53,311 bases of DNA, from assembly GCA_009927275.1 (NCBI GenBank), contig RFNG01000106.1:1-53311 (forward strand). Direction: 5' to 3'. Shown here piece by piece: positions 8,775 through 18,615 of this stretch. How positions within the stretch are numbered: position 1 is the stretch's first letter; every line of letters begins with the position of its first letter. The stretch comes from Sphingobacteriia bacterium. GTDB taxonomy: Bacteria > Bacteroidota > Bacteroidia > B-17B0 > Aurantibacillaceae. The translations under genes were made by a program, and so were the position numbers. The notes beneath the pieces were generated by a model, which was not told the origin of the DNA, did not search any database, and was given only the letters and a program-made list of their open reading frames with translations.

Positions 8775-10218
8775 AACCTTTGTTTAATAATTTAAATAGT
8801 GATGAAAATTTTAGCATTTGTGTAATAAAAGCGAACATGGCGGCACCAATTAACAGTAATGTGAAATTTAACATCCACATGTTGGTACCGCTAAACCAAT
8901 GCAAAGACCAAAACGCTAGTCCGCAAAGTGAAAAAATAAAAACCATTGTGCTAAAAATTATACTAAAATTAATTTTAAACTCAAAAACTTTATAACATAA
9001 ATATATTTGCACCAAACCGGTAAAAAATTGAGTGATAATGCTAGAAACCGCTGTTCCCATTACCTGATATTGCGGAATAAGCCAAAAGTTAAGGCCAAAA
9101 TTAATGAGTATACCTGTTAACGCAACCCGATTTAAAAGTTTTAAATGTCCACCAGCTGTTAATAAGGTTCCAAAAATATAGGTTAATGAAATGGCTGTAA
9201 ATCCACTCATTAATAATGCAAGCACTTGATACCCCTCTGTATCACCGGTATATATTTTATCAAAAAAATACGATGCATAAAAAATAGTACTTATTGAAAC
9301 GATTAGGGCTGGTGTAATGAGTAATCCATATGAAACTTGAAGTAATTTAACTACAGATTGTTTCATTTTAATCATGCGACTGAATAATGGCAATAATTGT
9401 ACAGAAAATAAATATGCAATTTGATTTGCCGCATCTAACAAACGAAAACTTTTGGCGTAAATTCCACTTTGTTGTTTTCCATAATCGCCTCCTAAAATAC
9501 GCTCCAGCATAATGCTATCAAGACGGTTATAACATGCCATAAGTAATACTAAAACGGCATAAGGTAAACTCTTACGTATAATAAGGATATTAAATTTCCA
9601 GTCCCATTGTATTTTAAAAAAATGCGTGTTGCGCCAAACTACAATAAAAGCAATACATGCGGTTAAGGCATAGCCAATGGTTTGTACCCATACAAATGAC
9701 CAAAGGGTAATCTTTAAAGGAATCCAGCCCAGCAACATACCCGCCAGCATTATTAGCATAAAAATGCGATCTAAAACCGAAATGTAGCTATCGGTTTTAA
9801 AAATATGAAGCGCTTGTAAATTTGAACGTAAAAATAAAATCAGGCTTAGAAAAAAACTGTTTAAACATAAAATTAATACAAGCTTTAGATTAAACCCTAA
9901 AAGGCCGTACCCCACCACTAAGCAAAAGATCATATAAATTACTGCCATGGAAAGTTTTAACATAAACATTTTCGACAGGTGTTTACTTAACAAATGCTGA
10001 TGCTGGGCTATGTTTTTATTATTAAAGTAAGATAACCCCATATCCAATAATATACTGAGCATCAATGAAAAATTAAATACCACAAAGTATTCTCCGTATG
10101 AAATGTTTCCCAGTTGTCCCTGTACTTTAGGCTCAATGATAAGCGTCCATATGGGTTTAATTAATAAGTTGAGAATCAGCAACGTAGCTAAGTCAACAAC
10201 AAATTTTCGCTTTTGCAT
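8752..10218 (-). CDS. Wzx-like polysaccharide flippase (MOP superfamily)
   Basis: Integral membrane protein of 488 residues with about 12-14 hydrophobic helices, typical of Wzx/MATE-like flippases that move lipid-linked oligosaccharide across the inner membrane. I chose the ATG at 10218 (MQKRKFVVDLATLL). An in-frame TTG at 10248 would add ten residues, but the short form matches the usual Bacteroidota N-terminus with NLLIKPIW. It is the first gene of a four-gene overlapping unit (flippase, Wzz, ligase/polymerase, uvrA). It is divergent from a glycosyltransferase across about 57 bases. Confidence 0.85.
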   Translation of the reverse strand: MQKRKFVVDLATLLILNLLIKPIWTLIIEPKVQGQLGNISYGEYFVVFNFSLMLSILLDMGLSYFNNKNIAQHQHLLSKHLSKMFMLKLSMAVIYMIFCLVVGYGLLGFNLKLVLILCLNSFFLSLILFLRSNLQALHIFKTDSYISVLDRIFMLIMLAGMLLGWIPLKITLWSFVWVQTIGYALTACIAFIVVWRNTHFFKIQWDWKFNILIIRKSLPYAVLVLLMACYNRLDSIMLERILGGDYGKQQSGIYAKSFRLLDAANQIAYLFSVQLLPLFSRMIKMKQSVVKLLQVSYGLLITPALIVSISTIFYASYFFDKIYTGDTEGYQVLALLMSGFTAISLTYIFGTLLTAGGHLKLLNRVALTGILINFGLNFWLIPQYQVMGTAVSSIITQFFTGLVQIYLCYKVFEFKINFSIIFSTMVFIFSLCGLAFWSLHWFSGTNMWMLNFTLLLIGAAMFAFITQMLKFSSLFKLLNKGYDKHAQH

Positions 10219-10264
10219 GAGAACATCTAAATTAATCAATTTAGACAATTACATGTATTTAAAT

Positions 10265-10272
10265 TACCTTTA
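10265..10272 (+). promoter_or_regulatory. Probable -7 box for the glycosyltransferase gene
   Basis: TACCTTTA, only 3 bases before the ATG at 10276. If it acts as the -7 element, transcription would start at or next to the start codon, giving a leaderless message. No clear -33 element was found. Confidence 0.4.
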
Positions 10273-10275
10273 TAT

Positions 10276-11388
10276 ATGCGGATTGCAATAAATACCCGCC
10301 TAATGCAAATTGGTAAATTAGATGGAATCGGATGGTTTACCTATCAAACTGTAAAGCATTTAATTAAGAATTATCCGGAGCATGAATTTCACTTATTATT
10401 TGACAGAAATATACCCATTGAGGCTGACATGGCATCCCATGCGCATGTTCACGTTTTAAGTCCCAAGGCCAGGCATCCCATCGCCTATATGTTTTGGATG
10501 GAAATTAAAGTCTATAACTGGCTTCGTATCCATCAACCGGATGTATTTTTTTCACCGGATGGTATGTTAAGTTTAAGATATAAAGGCATTCAGGTGCCCG
10601 TAATTCACGATTTAAATTTTGAACACCGCCCCCAAGACTTAAGATGGTTTGACAGAATTTATTACAAAACATTTTTTCCTCGATTTACCAAAACAGCACA
10701 CTGTGTTTTAACCGTTTCTGAATTTTCTAAACAAGATGTTATTAAAACCTATAATATACAACCATCAAAAATTCATGTAGTTTATAACGGAGTAAATGAA
10801 GGCTATCAGCCCATTACCGAATCCATTAAAATTGAAATACAAAAAAAATATAGCGCTTCACAACCTTATTTTATTTACGTTGGCAGCTTACATCCACGAA
10901 AAAACATACAGGGCTTAATTAATGGATATTATGCATATTTAAAAGCAGGTGGAACCCATAACCTCTTGTTATGTGGAGCGCGATTTTGGAAAACCGGTAC
11001 ACTCGATCAACTCATTTTAAAATTAGGTTTAACCTCTAAAATTACATTTACCGGATTGCAATCAACCACACAATTGAATTTACTTGTGGCAGCGGCTGAA
11101 GCCTTGTGTTTGGTTTCATTTTTTGAAGGATTTGGTATACCCATAATAGAAGCAATGGCATCTGGCGTTCCGGTAATGTGTTCAAATTGTACAGCCATGC
11201 CTGAAATTTCAGGAGATGCTGCATTTTGGATTGATCCTGAAGATCCCAAAACAATTGGTGATGCCTTAATACAGCTTGAAACGTCAAAGGAATTAAAAAA
11301 CAGATTAATTCAAAAAGGTTTAATACGTGCAAAATCATTTAGCTGGAATGAAACAGCTTTACGAATTGGCAATATTTTAAATTTATAA
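10276..11388 (+). CDS. Glycosyltransferase, GT4 family
   Basis: Protein of 370 residues with a GT-B fold layout: N-terminal MRIAINTRL...LDGIGWFTYQTV, a linker with YNGVNEGYQP, and a C-terminal nucleotide-sugar domain. The latter begins YFIYVGSLHPRKNI and contains the E-x7-E region EGFGIPIIEAMASGVPV. Such enzymes transfer a hexose from a nucleotide sugar in lipopolysaccharide or capsule assembly; the sugar cannot be named. It is divergent from the Wzx/Wzz/ligase unit and convergent with kdtA, which suggests a surface-glycan role. Its stop overlaps the kdtA stop by 6 bases (TTATAA). Confidence 0.92.
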   Translation: MRIAINTRLMQIGKLDGIGWFTYQTVKHLIKNYPEHEFHLLFDRNIPIEADMASHAHVHVLSPKARHPIAYMFWMEIKVYNWLRIHQPDVFFSPDGMLSLRYKGIQVPVIHDLNFEHRPQDLRWFDRIYYKTFFPRFTKTAHCVLTVSEFSKQDVIKTYNIQPSKIHVVYNGVNEGYQPITESIKIEIQKKYSASQPYFIYVGSLHPRKNIQGLINGYYAYLKAGGTHNLLLCGARFWKTGTLDQLILKLGLTSKITFTGLQSTTQLNLLVAAAEALCLVSFFEGFGIPIIEAMASGVPVMCSNCTAMPEISGDAAFWIDPEDPKTIGDALIQLETSKELKNRLIQKGLIRAKSFSWNETALRIGNILNL

Positions 11389-12651
11389 GAGTGGTTCAAG
11401 CCTTTCATACATGCGCATAGCCGATCCGGTTTGTGACATTATTAGCGTGTTATAACGTTCAATATACAAACGATCCGATAATTGCTTGTATTGAAATTTC
11501 CAGGCTGCACACAAAGTATCAGCATTGGTACAAAATTTGGCAAATTGATGTTTTATTAAAAGTTCTGCTTCGTTAAACCGATCGTAATGCGGGTCAGAAA
11601 ATGTTAGCGGTAAATGGTAAACCGCAGGTTCTAAAACATTATGTAAGCCACCGTTAAATCCTCCTCCCACGTAAGCTAAATGACCGTATCGGTAAATTTT
11701 AGAAAGTAAACCATAGGTATCAAGTATCATCACATCAGCCGTATCAATAGGTTCTTTAATTTGGGCATTAGACCATAGTACTAAATTTAATTTTAGCTTT
11801 TTAGCTAGTATGATTGCTTTTTGAATATGTGATACATCACATTCGTGTGGTGCTAAAATTAGTTTGGCCGTTAACAATGTATTTTTTAAACATTTAAAAG
11901 CATTTAAAAGCAATTGGTTGTCAGCAGGCCATGTACTGCCACCTATTATTACAAGTGGTGAATTTTTACAAAAATCAGAAATAATGGCATCTTTAAAATT
12001 TTGTTGTTTTATTTCAAGCACCCGATCCATTCGCGAATCGCCAACAGTTATAATATTATTTAGAGATTTAAAAGCCCGTGTGAGGGCTTGTTCCGAAATA
12101 TGATCTTGCGTAAAAATAAATTTAAAATCGGGTAAAATAGATTTAAATAAACCGCCATAAAACTTAAAAAATATATGATGCGCCTTAAAAACAGCACATG
12201 CCAGTATAACAGGAGTATGCAGGGCTTTAAGGGTCCATAAAAAATTAAGCCAGAATTCGTATTTAACAAATATGACCATTTTAGGATTTAATGTTTTACA
12301 AAAAAATTGGGCTTGTAATGGCGTATCAAGCGGTAATGGCAATATAACATCGGCTATATTTAAATTTTTAAAATATTGAATTCCGGAGGGTGAAAAAAAC
12401 GTAATTACAAAAGCATGATGGGATTTATAATGTTGGAGTTTTTGAATAAGAGGTAAAATCTGTTCACATTCTCCAACCGAGGCACAATGTATCCAAATAA
12501 TGGGTTTTGAATTATTATTGGTAAAATGTTGTAATGCAGATTTCCAATTGTGGCGGTCTGTTAGCCATTGTTTGGCTTTTTTGTTAAAAAGGGATGCAAA
12601 CCGTATCAGTAGCCCGTAAATGTGTATTATGCATGTATACAGGCCTGTCAT
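11383..12651 (-). CDS. waaA: 3-deoxy-D-manno-octulosonic acid (Kdo) transferase
   Basis: WaaA/KdtA adds Kdo from CMP-Kdo to the lipid A precursor at the cytoplasmic face of the inner membrane. The 422-residue protein has the family's glycine-rich N-terminal region (WIHCASVGECEQILPLI), the conserved GGSTWPADNQLLLNA, LAPHECDVSHI and AYVGGGFNGGLHNVLEPAVYHLP motifs. Length is typical (about 410-430). The ATG overlaps the preceding gene's stop by one base (TAATG). It is the last gene of the recQ-ABC-outer membrane protein-waaA unit and shares a 6-base convergent overlap with the glycosyltransferase. Confidence 0.95.
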   Translation of the reverse strand: MTGLYTCIIHIYGLLIRFASLFNKKAKQWLTDRHNWKSALQHFTNNNSKPIIWIHCASVGECEQILPLIQKLQHYKSHHAFVITFFSPSGIQYFKNLNIADVILPLPLDTPLQAQFFCKTLNPKMVIFVKYEFWLNFLWTLKALHTPVILACAVFKAHHIFFKFYGGLFKSILPDFKFIFTQDHISEQALTRAFKSLNNIITVGDSRMDRVLEIKQQNFKDAIISDFCKNSPLVIIGGSTWPADNQLLLNAFKCLKNTLLTAKLILAPHECDVSHIQKAIILAKKLKLNLVLWSNAQIKEPIDTADVMILDTYGLLSKIYRYGHLAYVGGGFNGGLHNVLEPAVYHLPLTFSDPHYDRFNEAELLIKHQFAKFCTNADTLCAAWKFQYKQLSDRLYIERYNTLIMSQTGSAMRMYERLEPLL

Positions 12652-13409
12652 TATTTATAAAATGAATGTTCGGCAGAGGTATACAAAGGTAAAATCCAAC
12701 TACACCGAATACCTGCTAATGCATCGCGTCGTGTTGAATGCGGTAATTCACCAATACCATAGGCAAAGCGGCGTTGATTTTTGGTCCACGCAAAGGTTGC
12801 ATCAAATCCTATATAAAAATTACTTAAACGGTTTTTACTTAAATACATTATTCCCCATTCGTTTCGTATTCCCAATCCGTTACATAATCGGTCATAACCT
12901 TTTATAGATTCATTCTGCAGGGCAACAACTTTTTTTTCAACATCATACAAATAAACCTGATGTTCAAGATAGGTTACAGCAGGTGTAAAAACCCAAAATA
13001 CATGGTCTGAAAATAAATTTCCTTGATATCCCCATTTAAAATAGACCTGAAATCCACGCTGGGTAATCCGTACATCAGCAGGATACCCTTCATTATTAGT
13101 TACATATCCAACATCGTTTCGTAAAGCATACAAAACATCCTGTTTAACAGTTGTTCCAAACAAATATTCAAATCCTATGCCCGAAATCCAATGTTTGTTC
13201 CATTTCAGACCAACACTTGCATTAAGATTTAAATTTGAACCATAGTCTTTAGCTAAATCCAAAAAAGGTTGTTGTGCACCTAAACCCACTTGAATAAATG
13301 ATAAAGGTTTAGTAGGTTGTGCCTGTATTGTATAGAAACTAAAAAAAATACTCCATACAAGAAGTGTTGGTATGTAATTTAACCGTATGTTATGTTTCAA
13401 GTCCACCAT
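12651..13409 (-). CDS. Outer-membrane beta-barrel-type protein, function unknown
   Basis: Protein of 252 residues with an N-terminal signal peptide (hydrophobic about 13-29, ending near IQAQ) followed by alternating aromatic/hydrophobic beta-strand patterns such as [12 protein letters not shown] and [12 protein letters not shown]. It ends in an aromatic/basic residue pair (SFYK). I infer an outer-membrane barrel of about 8-10 strands, but I do not recognise a named family. It overlaps the ABC ATPase by 20 bases and waaA by one base. A role near lipid A or lipoprotein transport is therefore possible, from context only. Confidence 0.7.
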   Translation of the reverse strand: MVDLKHNIRLNYIPTLLVWSIFFSFYTIQAQPTKPLSFIQVGLGAQQPFLDLAKDYGSNLNLNASVGLKWNKHWISGIGFEYLFGTTVKQDVLYALRNDVGYVTNNEGYPADVRITQRGFQVYFKWGYQGNLFSDHVFWVFTPAVTYLEHQVYLYDVEKKVVALQNESIKGYDRLCNGLGIRNEWGIMYLSKNRLSNFYIGFDATFAWTKNQRRFAYGIGELPHSTRRDALAGIRCSWILPLYTSAEHSFYK

Positions 13410-14058
13410 CTTTTAAACGTATTATGCGATGTGCATGCTGAGCCACGTCTTCCTCATGGGTTACCAATATAACTGTATTTCCACGTGATTGAATTTCAGA
13501 AAATACAGCCATAATGTCTTTTGAGGTAACAGAATCTAAGTTTCCGGTAGGTTCATCAGCTAAAATAATAGACGGCTTATTAACCAACGCACGAGCAATG
13601 GCTACACGCTGCTTTTGACCACCACTTAATTCATTTGGTTTATGCTGTAATCGTTGTTCTAAACCTACCTGAATTAAAGCCTCCGTGGCGCGCTGTAGGC
13701 GTTCCGATTTAGAAATTCCCGCATATAACAGTGGTAATGCTACATTTTCTACAATCTGCATTCGGGGCAATAAATTAAATGCCTGAAACACAAAACCAAT
13801 TTCTCGGTTTCGAATTTGAGCAAGTGCATCATCGCTTAATTCTGAAACCACTCTTGAATTTAAAATATAGCGTCCAGAATTTGGTGTATCCAAACATCCA
13901 AGTATATTCATTAAGGTGGATTTACCACTACCCGAGGGGCCCATTAAAGCAACATATTCGTTTTTTTGAATTTGAAGGGATAATTGATTTAAGGCATAAA
14001 CACGTTCAGAGCCCATATCATAATAGCGGGTAATATTTTGTATGTCTATTAATGCCAT
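13390..14058 (-). CDS. ABC transporter ATP-binding protein, LolD/MacB type
   Basis: ATPase of 222 residues with Walker A ([16 protein letters not shown], about residues 40-55), Q-loop [10 protein letters not shown], signature [15 protein letters not shown], Walker [14 protein letters not shown] and switch VTHE. The LNxLGxLDxP and DEPTGNLDS patterns are those of the LolD/MacB subgroup, which moves substrates from the inner membrane toward the envelope without classic permeation. No permease gene is adjacent, so the partner must be encoded elsewhere. It overlaps the recQ 3' end by 10 bases and the following outer-membrane-type gene by 20. Confidence 0.92.
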   Translation of the reverse strand: MALIDIQNITRYYDMGSERVYALNQLSLQIQKNEYVALMGPSGSGKSTLMNILGCLDTPNSGRYILNSRVVSELSDDALAQIRNREIGFVFQAFNLLPRMQIVENVALPLLYAGISKSERLQRATEALIQVGLEQRLQHKPNELSGGQKQRVAIARALVNKPSIILADEPTGNLDSVTSKDIMAVFSEIQSRGNTVILVTHEEDVAQHAHRIIRLKDGGLET

Positions 14059-15987
14059 GGCCGTTGTAATACAAAGGTAAGATTTTCCAATGGGCCCTCA
14101 GCATTAACAATTTTAATATACTCCGATGCCAAAAGTTGCTGTATATATTCGGGTAAATACATTTCAAGTTCAACATCAAGCTGTTCACGTAGGTATTTAA
14201 AATTTTGAGTTTTATTCAATTCAAACTGTTTTATTACAATGGATTTTACCAATTGAATATGCGCATTGCGTTTACAATGCATACAATTACCACAGGACGT
14301 ATCTGCTGGTGCTGAAAACAGCTGTAATAAATACTGTTGTAAACATCTGTGCTGTTCATTTAAATACAGCATCATATTACACAACCGTTGATATTGTTGT
14401 GTTTTTCGGTTTTCATACAATGCTTGAGGCCAATCCCATATATCGCCGTCTGCCCGGGGTTTTAAAAAGGTTAAAAAAAGTTTGTCTTGACGTGGTAAAT
14501 ACACTAAATAATCTAATTTTTGCAATTGGTTTAAATACTGTTTTATGTTGTCTGAATTGGTTTTACAAATTGCAGCAATTTGAGTTTCTTGTATACGCAC
14601 CAAATGCTGTTGAATTTCGGGATACAATCGTAACAAAGCGCGAATTATAGTTTTAAATACAGGGTTAAGTACTGCCGTATCCATTGTGCTAAACGGTAAC
14701 TTAAGCATAACCTGGCTGCCTTTATTCCATCCTTCTTCCAATGCGATATAACCAAAACGCGTTAAATGTGCTATACCATACTGTACTTCCATAACATGTA
14801 AATTAACTGCCGGCAAAAACATCCCAAGACATCTCAATACATTTAAGTAACCCCGAACCATATGGAATGTGTGCATAGGCATAAAGATGCTTTAACAGTG
14901 TATGCAATTGTTGTGATTCGGGATATCGTTTTTTAAAATAGTGTTTGTACTGTTCTAATGAATGAGTTTGTATACACAACACCGCATAGGCAACTTCTTG
15001 ATCGCGACCAGCCCTGCCCGATTCTTGATAATACGATTCGGGACTTTCAGGTAAATCAATATGCATCACCAATCGCACATTAGCTTTATCCACACCCATT
15101 CCAAATGCCGTAGTTGCACATAATACGGTAATTGAATTTTGCATCCACTCGTTTTGTATTTGTTTGCGTGCAAACGTGCTTAATCCGGCATGGTAAAATG
15201 CAGACTTTAGACCCAGCTGCAGTAGCTGTTGATTCCAGAGTTCGCATTTTTTACGACTTCTGAAATATAAAATCCCTGGACTCCCAGCAAAATCAAGCCA
15301 GCGTTTAGCATATGCAGGCGTGGGTAACACATTCCGAATATGATATTTTAATAACGGTCTTATAAAATGCTGTGTTTTAATTTGAGCTGCTTTTAACTTT
15401 AATATGTGCTGTATATCGTTTAACACTTCAAGGCCAGCGGTTGCTGTTAAAGCCATTACGGGTACTTTAGGAAAAATATCTCGTAAAACACAAACGTCCA
15501 AGTAAGAGGTTCTAAAATCAAACCCCCATTGTGAAATACAATGGGCCTCATCAATAACGCACAGTATGGGTTTTAAATAGTGTAGTTGCATAATAAATAT
15601 ATGCTGTTGCAAACGTTCGGGCGACACATACAATACCCGCATTTGCCCCTCCATGCATAATTTTAATGCTTCATGACATTCAGTTTCGGTACATCCCGAA
15701 TGCAAACAAGCAGCTTTTATACCTATATGCAATAAGCGTTCTACCTGATCTTCCATCAGAGAAATAAGCGGAGAAACAACTAAAACCAATCCATTACAAT
15801 ACAGGGCGGGTAGTTGATAACAAATCGATTTGCCACCACCTGTGGGCATTAACACCAATTGGTGTTGCTGCAAAATAGCATCACAAATAACAGATTCTTG
15901 TATGCCCCTAAAAGCGGGATATTTCCAGTACTGTTGTAATATACTCAGAGCCTTTTCAGTATTCCAATGGGGCTTATTTGTACTCAT
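14049..15987 (-). pseudogene. recQ: RecQ-family ATP-dependent DNA helicase, frameshifted
   Basis: RecQ is a 3'-5' DNA helicase in recombination and repair. The N-terminal part (15987 to about 14803, 394 residues) has motif I MPTGGGKSICYQLPA, DEAH in VIDEAHCISQWGFDFR, and motif VI QESGRAGRDQE. It then ends early after WDVFAGS at a TAA. The rest continues in another frame with LHVMEVQYGIAHLTRFGYIALEEG and the RecQ zinc cysteines CGNCMHC near 14280. Together they give about 650 residues, normal for Bacteroidota RecQ without an HRDC domain. The shift is around 14810-14815, where either one extra T or two missing T's in a T-run restores the frame. Divergent from the TonB-dependent receptor; overlaps the ABC ATPase by 10 bases. 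Confidence 0.9.
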
Positions 15988-15999
15988 GTTTACAAAAAC

Positions 16000-16007
16000 T
16001 AAATATA
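16000..16007 (-). promoter_or_regulatory. Probable -7 box for the recQ unit
   Basis: On the minus strand TATATTTA, 12 bases before the recQ ATG at 15987, matching TAnnTTTR. No convincing -33 TTTG was found. Confidence 0.4.
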
Positions 16008-16098
16008 GCTTTGAATTTTATGTTTTTACAACTGTTTTATTAAATACCATACGTAGTAAAAAAAATACTTAAAATAAACTAGTTAACATACGTTTTTA

Positions 16099-16106
16099 TA
16101 GCTTTA
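16099..16106 (+). promoter_or_regulatory. Probable -7 box for the TonB-dependent receptor
   Basis: TAGCTTTA, 15 bases before the TTG start at 16122, matching TAnnTTTR. No clear -33 element. Confidence 0.4.
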
Positions 16107-16121
16107 CACGTTTAAATAGTC

Positions 16122-18614
16122 TTGAGAGTTTTATTTTTTTTAATAGTTTTTTTTAATACGTGTGCTATTATTGCTCAAACCTATACCATTCGTGGACAGG
16201 TTACAGACAGTACTGCAAATGCAGTTGAAATGGCACAAATTGCTATTAAAGAAGATCCCCGAAAGGTTTCATTTACAAATACAGACGGTCAATTTACCTT
16301 ACAGCTAAACGCATACAATACCCCACTCACATTAGTTGTTACAAATTTAAACTACCATGCATGTACATTACACGTGTTACCAAAAGATAGTGTAAAGCAA
16401 TTTAAAATTACTTTAAAATTTAAAAATCAATTAAATGAAGTTATTGTTACAGACAACGCATCACGTGGCAGTGATATTTTAATTATTCAACCTAAATTAT
16501 TTAAAGTATTACCCAGTACTACAGGAAATTTTGAGGACCTCCTTAAAACTCAAATTGGGGTTAGCGCTAACAATGAACTTAGCAGCGGTTATAGTGTACG
16601 TGGCGGAAATTTTGATGAAAATCTTGTTTACGTTAACGATTTTGAAATTTTTAGACCCCAATTAGCCCGCAGTGGCCAGCAAGAAGGCCTTAGTTTTATT
16701 AATCCATTAATGGTTCAACAACTTCGCTTTTCACCGGGTGGTTTTGAAGCTCAATACGGCGATAAATTTAGCAGTGTACTGGATGTCCGGTATACCACTC
16801 CACTCACAAGGCGCACACAAATTTCAACAGGTTTAACAGGTGCTCAATTTCAAAGTGAAGGCCTTTCAAAATCACATGCCCTGTCATGGAATATTGGTGC
16901 AAGATACCGCAGCCTGCAATATCTGTTTAATAGCCTTGAAATGCAAGGTGCATACCGACCCCGTGCATGGGATATACAAGGGTTTTTTAAATACCGATTA
17001 AATTCACATTATAGTATTGAAAGCTTACTATACACATCTAAAAATACATTTCAAGTTGTACCTACCGTACAGGAAACCAATTTTGGAACCGTTAAAGAAG
17101 CTTTACGTTTAAGGGTTTATTTTGATGGTCAAGAACTTTTACAAAATCAAAGTCAATTTGCCGGAATTGCAATACAACACGCCGTGCATTCAAATTTACA
17201 ACTTAAATATTTGGCCTATGCCTATACATCCTTAGAAACTGAACGTACCACCTTACAAGGTCAGTATTGGATTGACCAGCTGGAAACCGATTTAAGTAAA
17301 CCCAATTACGGTCAAGTTGCTTTTAATCGAGGTGTTGGTACATTTTTACAACATGCACGAAACACCTTATCGGCTTCTGTTATGCAACTGGAACACAAAG
17401 GTCAATTTGAATCTCTGGCACATCAGCGATTAAAATGGGGAATAAAACTTCAAAACGAAATCATACAAGATCGTCTTAAAGAATGGCGCATGACCGACTC
17501 TGCAGGATTTATACAACCCTACAATCCTAATGCAATTCAACTTCAAGAGGTTTTAAGCACGTCTCATGCTTTGTTTAATCAACGCGCACAAACCTATATC
17601 CAGTATGAACATGACTTTAAGCAAAAAGATTCTTCACTATGGACATGTATTGGCGGTATACGACATCAATTTTGGTCGTATACAAAACAACACCTTTGGT
17701 CGCCGCGCCTACGTATTCAATATGTACCTAATTGGACATCAAACTGGGTTTTTAGTGCCAGTGGAGGTATATATTATCAGGCGCCATTTTACAGAGAACT
17801 CCGTAATTTAACAGGCGAACTCAATCCGCAGGTTAAAGCTCAAAAATCGATTCAGTATAACATAAATGCCGACTATCAATTTAACCTTTGGAATCGTCCG
17901 TTTCGGTTAATACAAGCTTTGTATTACAAAACGTTTACACAGCTTAACCCCTATGAAATTGATAATATTCGAATTCGCTATTTTGCTAATAACAATACTA
18001 CCGGTTATGCTGCAGGATATGACATTAGGCTAAATGGCAATTTAGTTCCGGGCGCAGAAAGTTGGATTAATTTGGGCTTCTTACAAACTCAAGAATACAG
18101 TAAGGATAACCGGCATTATATTTATAAAAATGCTGCTGGTGAAACCATTGTTAAAGGATATACGTTTGACCAAATAAAAACAGATAGTTCCTTTATAGAT
18201 CCGGGATGGATTCCCAGACCAACTGACCAACTTTTACATCTAGGCTTCTTTTTTCAAGATTATTTACCAAAATACCCGCAATTTAAATTTAACATGACCA
18301 TGCAGTTTGGTACAGGATTACCATTTGGACCACCCCAACATCAGCGATGGACGCAAGTTTTACGGATGCCGCCATACCGAAGAGTGGATGTTGGTTTTGC
18401 ATACAATGCCATTACTTCAAATCATAAACTGTTTGGACGTTATAAAACGGCTGGACTTAGTGAATTAACCTTATTTGTAGAATTATTTAATATTTTACAA
18501 ATATCCAATATTGCCTCCTATACTTGGATTCAGGACATTACTGGAAACCGCTATGCTGTACCCAATTATTTAAGTAACCGCACCTTAAATCTGCGTATGT
18601 TTGCAGTGTTTTAA
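16122..18614 (+). CDS. TonB-dependent outer-membrane receptor
   Basis: Outer-membrane receptor of 830 residues. It has a signal peptide (1-19, ending AIIAQ), a carboxypeptidase-regulatory-like domain (about 22-100, IRGQVTDSTANAVEMAQI) and a plug domain. The plug shows NEVIVTD, GYSVRGGNFDENLVYVNDFEI and FSPGGFEAQYGDKFSSVLDV. A long beta-barrel ends in an aromatic residue (RMFAVF). It imports an unidentified ligand using TonB energy; no SusD-like partner is adjacent, so glycan uptake is not indicated. The start is TTG: an in-frame TAA at 16113-16115 rules out anything further upstream, and TTG gives a clean signal peptide. The next gene starts one base after its stop. Confidence 0.93.
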   Translation: MRVLFFLIVFFNTCAIIAQTYTIRGQVTDSTANAVEMAQIAIKEDPRKVSFTNTDGQFTLQLNAYNTPLTLVVTNLNYHACTLHVLPKDSVKQFKITLKFKNQLNEVIVTDNASRGSDILIIQPKLFKVLPSTTGNFEDLLKTQIGVSANNELSSGYSVRGGNFDENLVYVNDFEIFRPQLARSGQQEGLSFINPLMVQQLRFSPGGFEAQYGDKFSSVLDVRYTTPLTRRTQISTGLTGAQFQSEGLSKSHALSWNIGARYRSLQYLFNSLEMQGAYRPRAWDIQGFFKYRLNSHYSIESLLYTSKNTFQVVPTVQETNFGTVKEALRLRVYFDGQELLQNQSQFAGIAIQHAVHSNLQLKYLAYAYTSLETERTTLQGQYWIDQLETDLSKPNYGQVAFNRGVGTFLQHARNTLSASVMQLEHKGQFESLAHQRLKWGIKLQNEIIQDRLKEWRMTDSAGFIQPYNPNAIQLQEVLSTSHALFNQRAQTYIQYEHDFKQKDSSLWTCIGGIRHQFWSYTKQHLWSPRLRIQYVPNWTSNWVFSASGGIYYQAPFYRELRNLTGELNPQVKAQKSIQYNINADYQFNLWNRPFRLIQALYYKTFTQLNPYEIDNIRIRYFANNNTTGYAAGYDIRLNGNLVPGAESWINLGFLQTQEYSKDNRHYIYKNAAGETIVKGYTFDQIKTDSSFIDPGWIPRPTDQLLHLGFFFQDYLPKYPQFKFNMTMQFGTGLPFGPPQHQRWTQVLRMPPYRRVDVGFAYNAITSNHKLFGRYKTAGLSELTLFVELFNILQISNIASYTWIQDITGNRYAVPNYLSNRTLNLRMFAVF

Positions 18615-18615
18615 T

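Noticed and set aside
10219-10248. Longer flippase start at TTG 10248
   Set aside because: The ATG at 10218 gives the usual family N-terminus; the extra ten residues look unrelated and would leave little space for a promoter.
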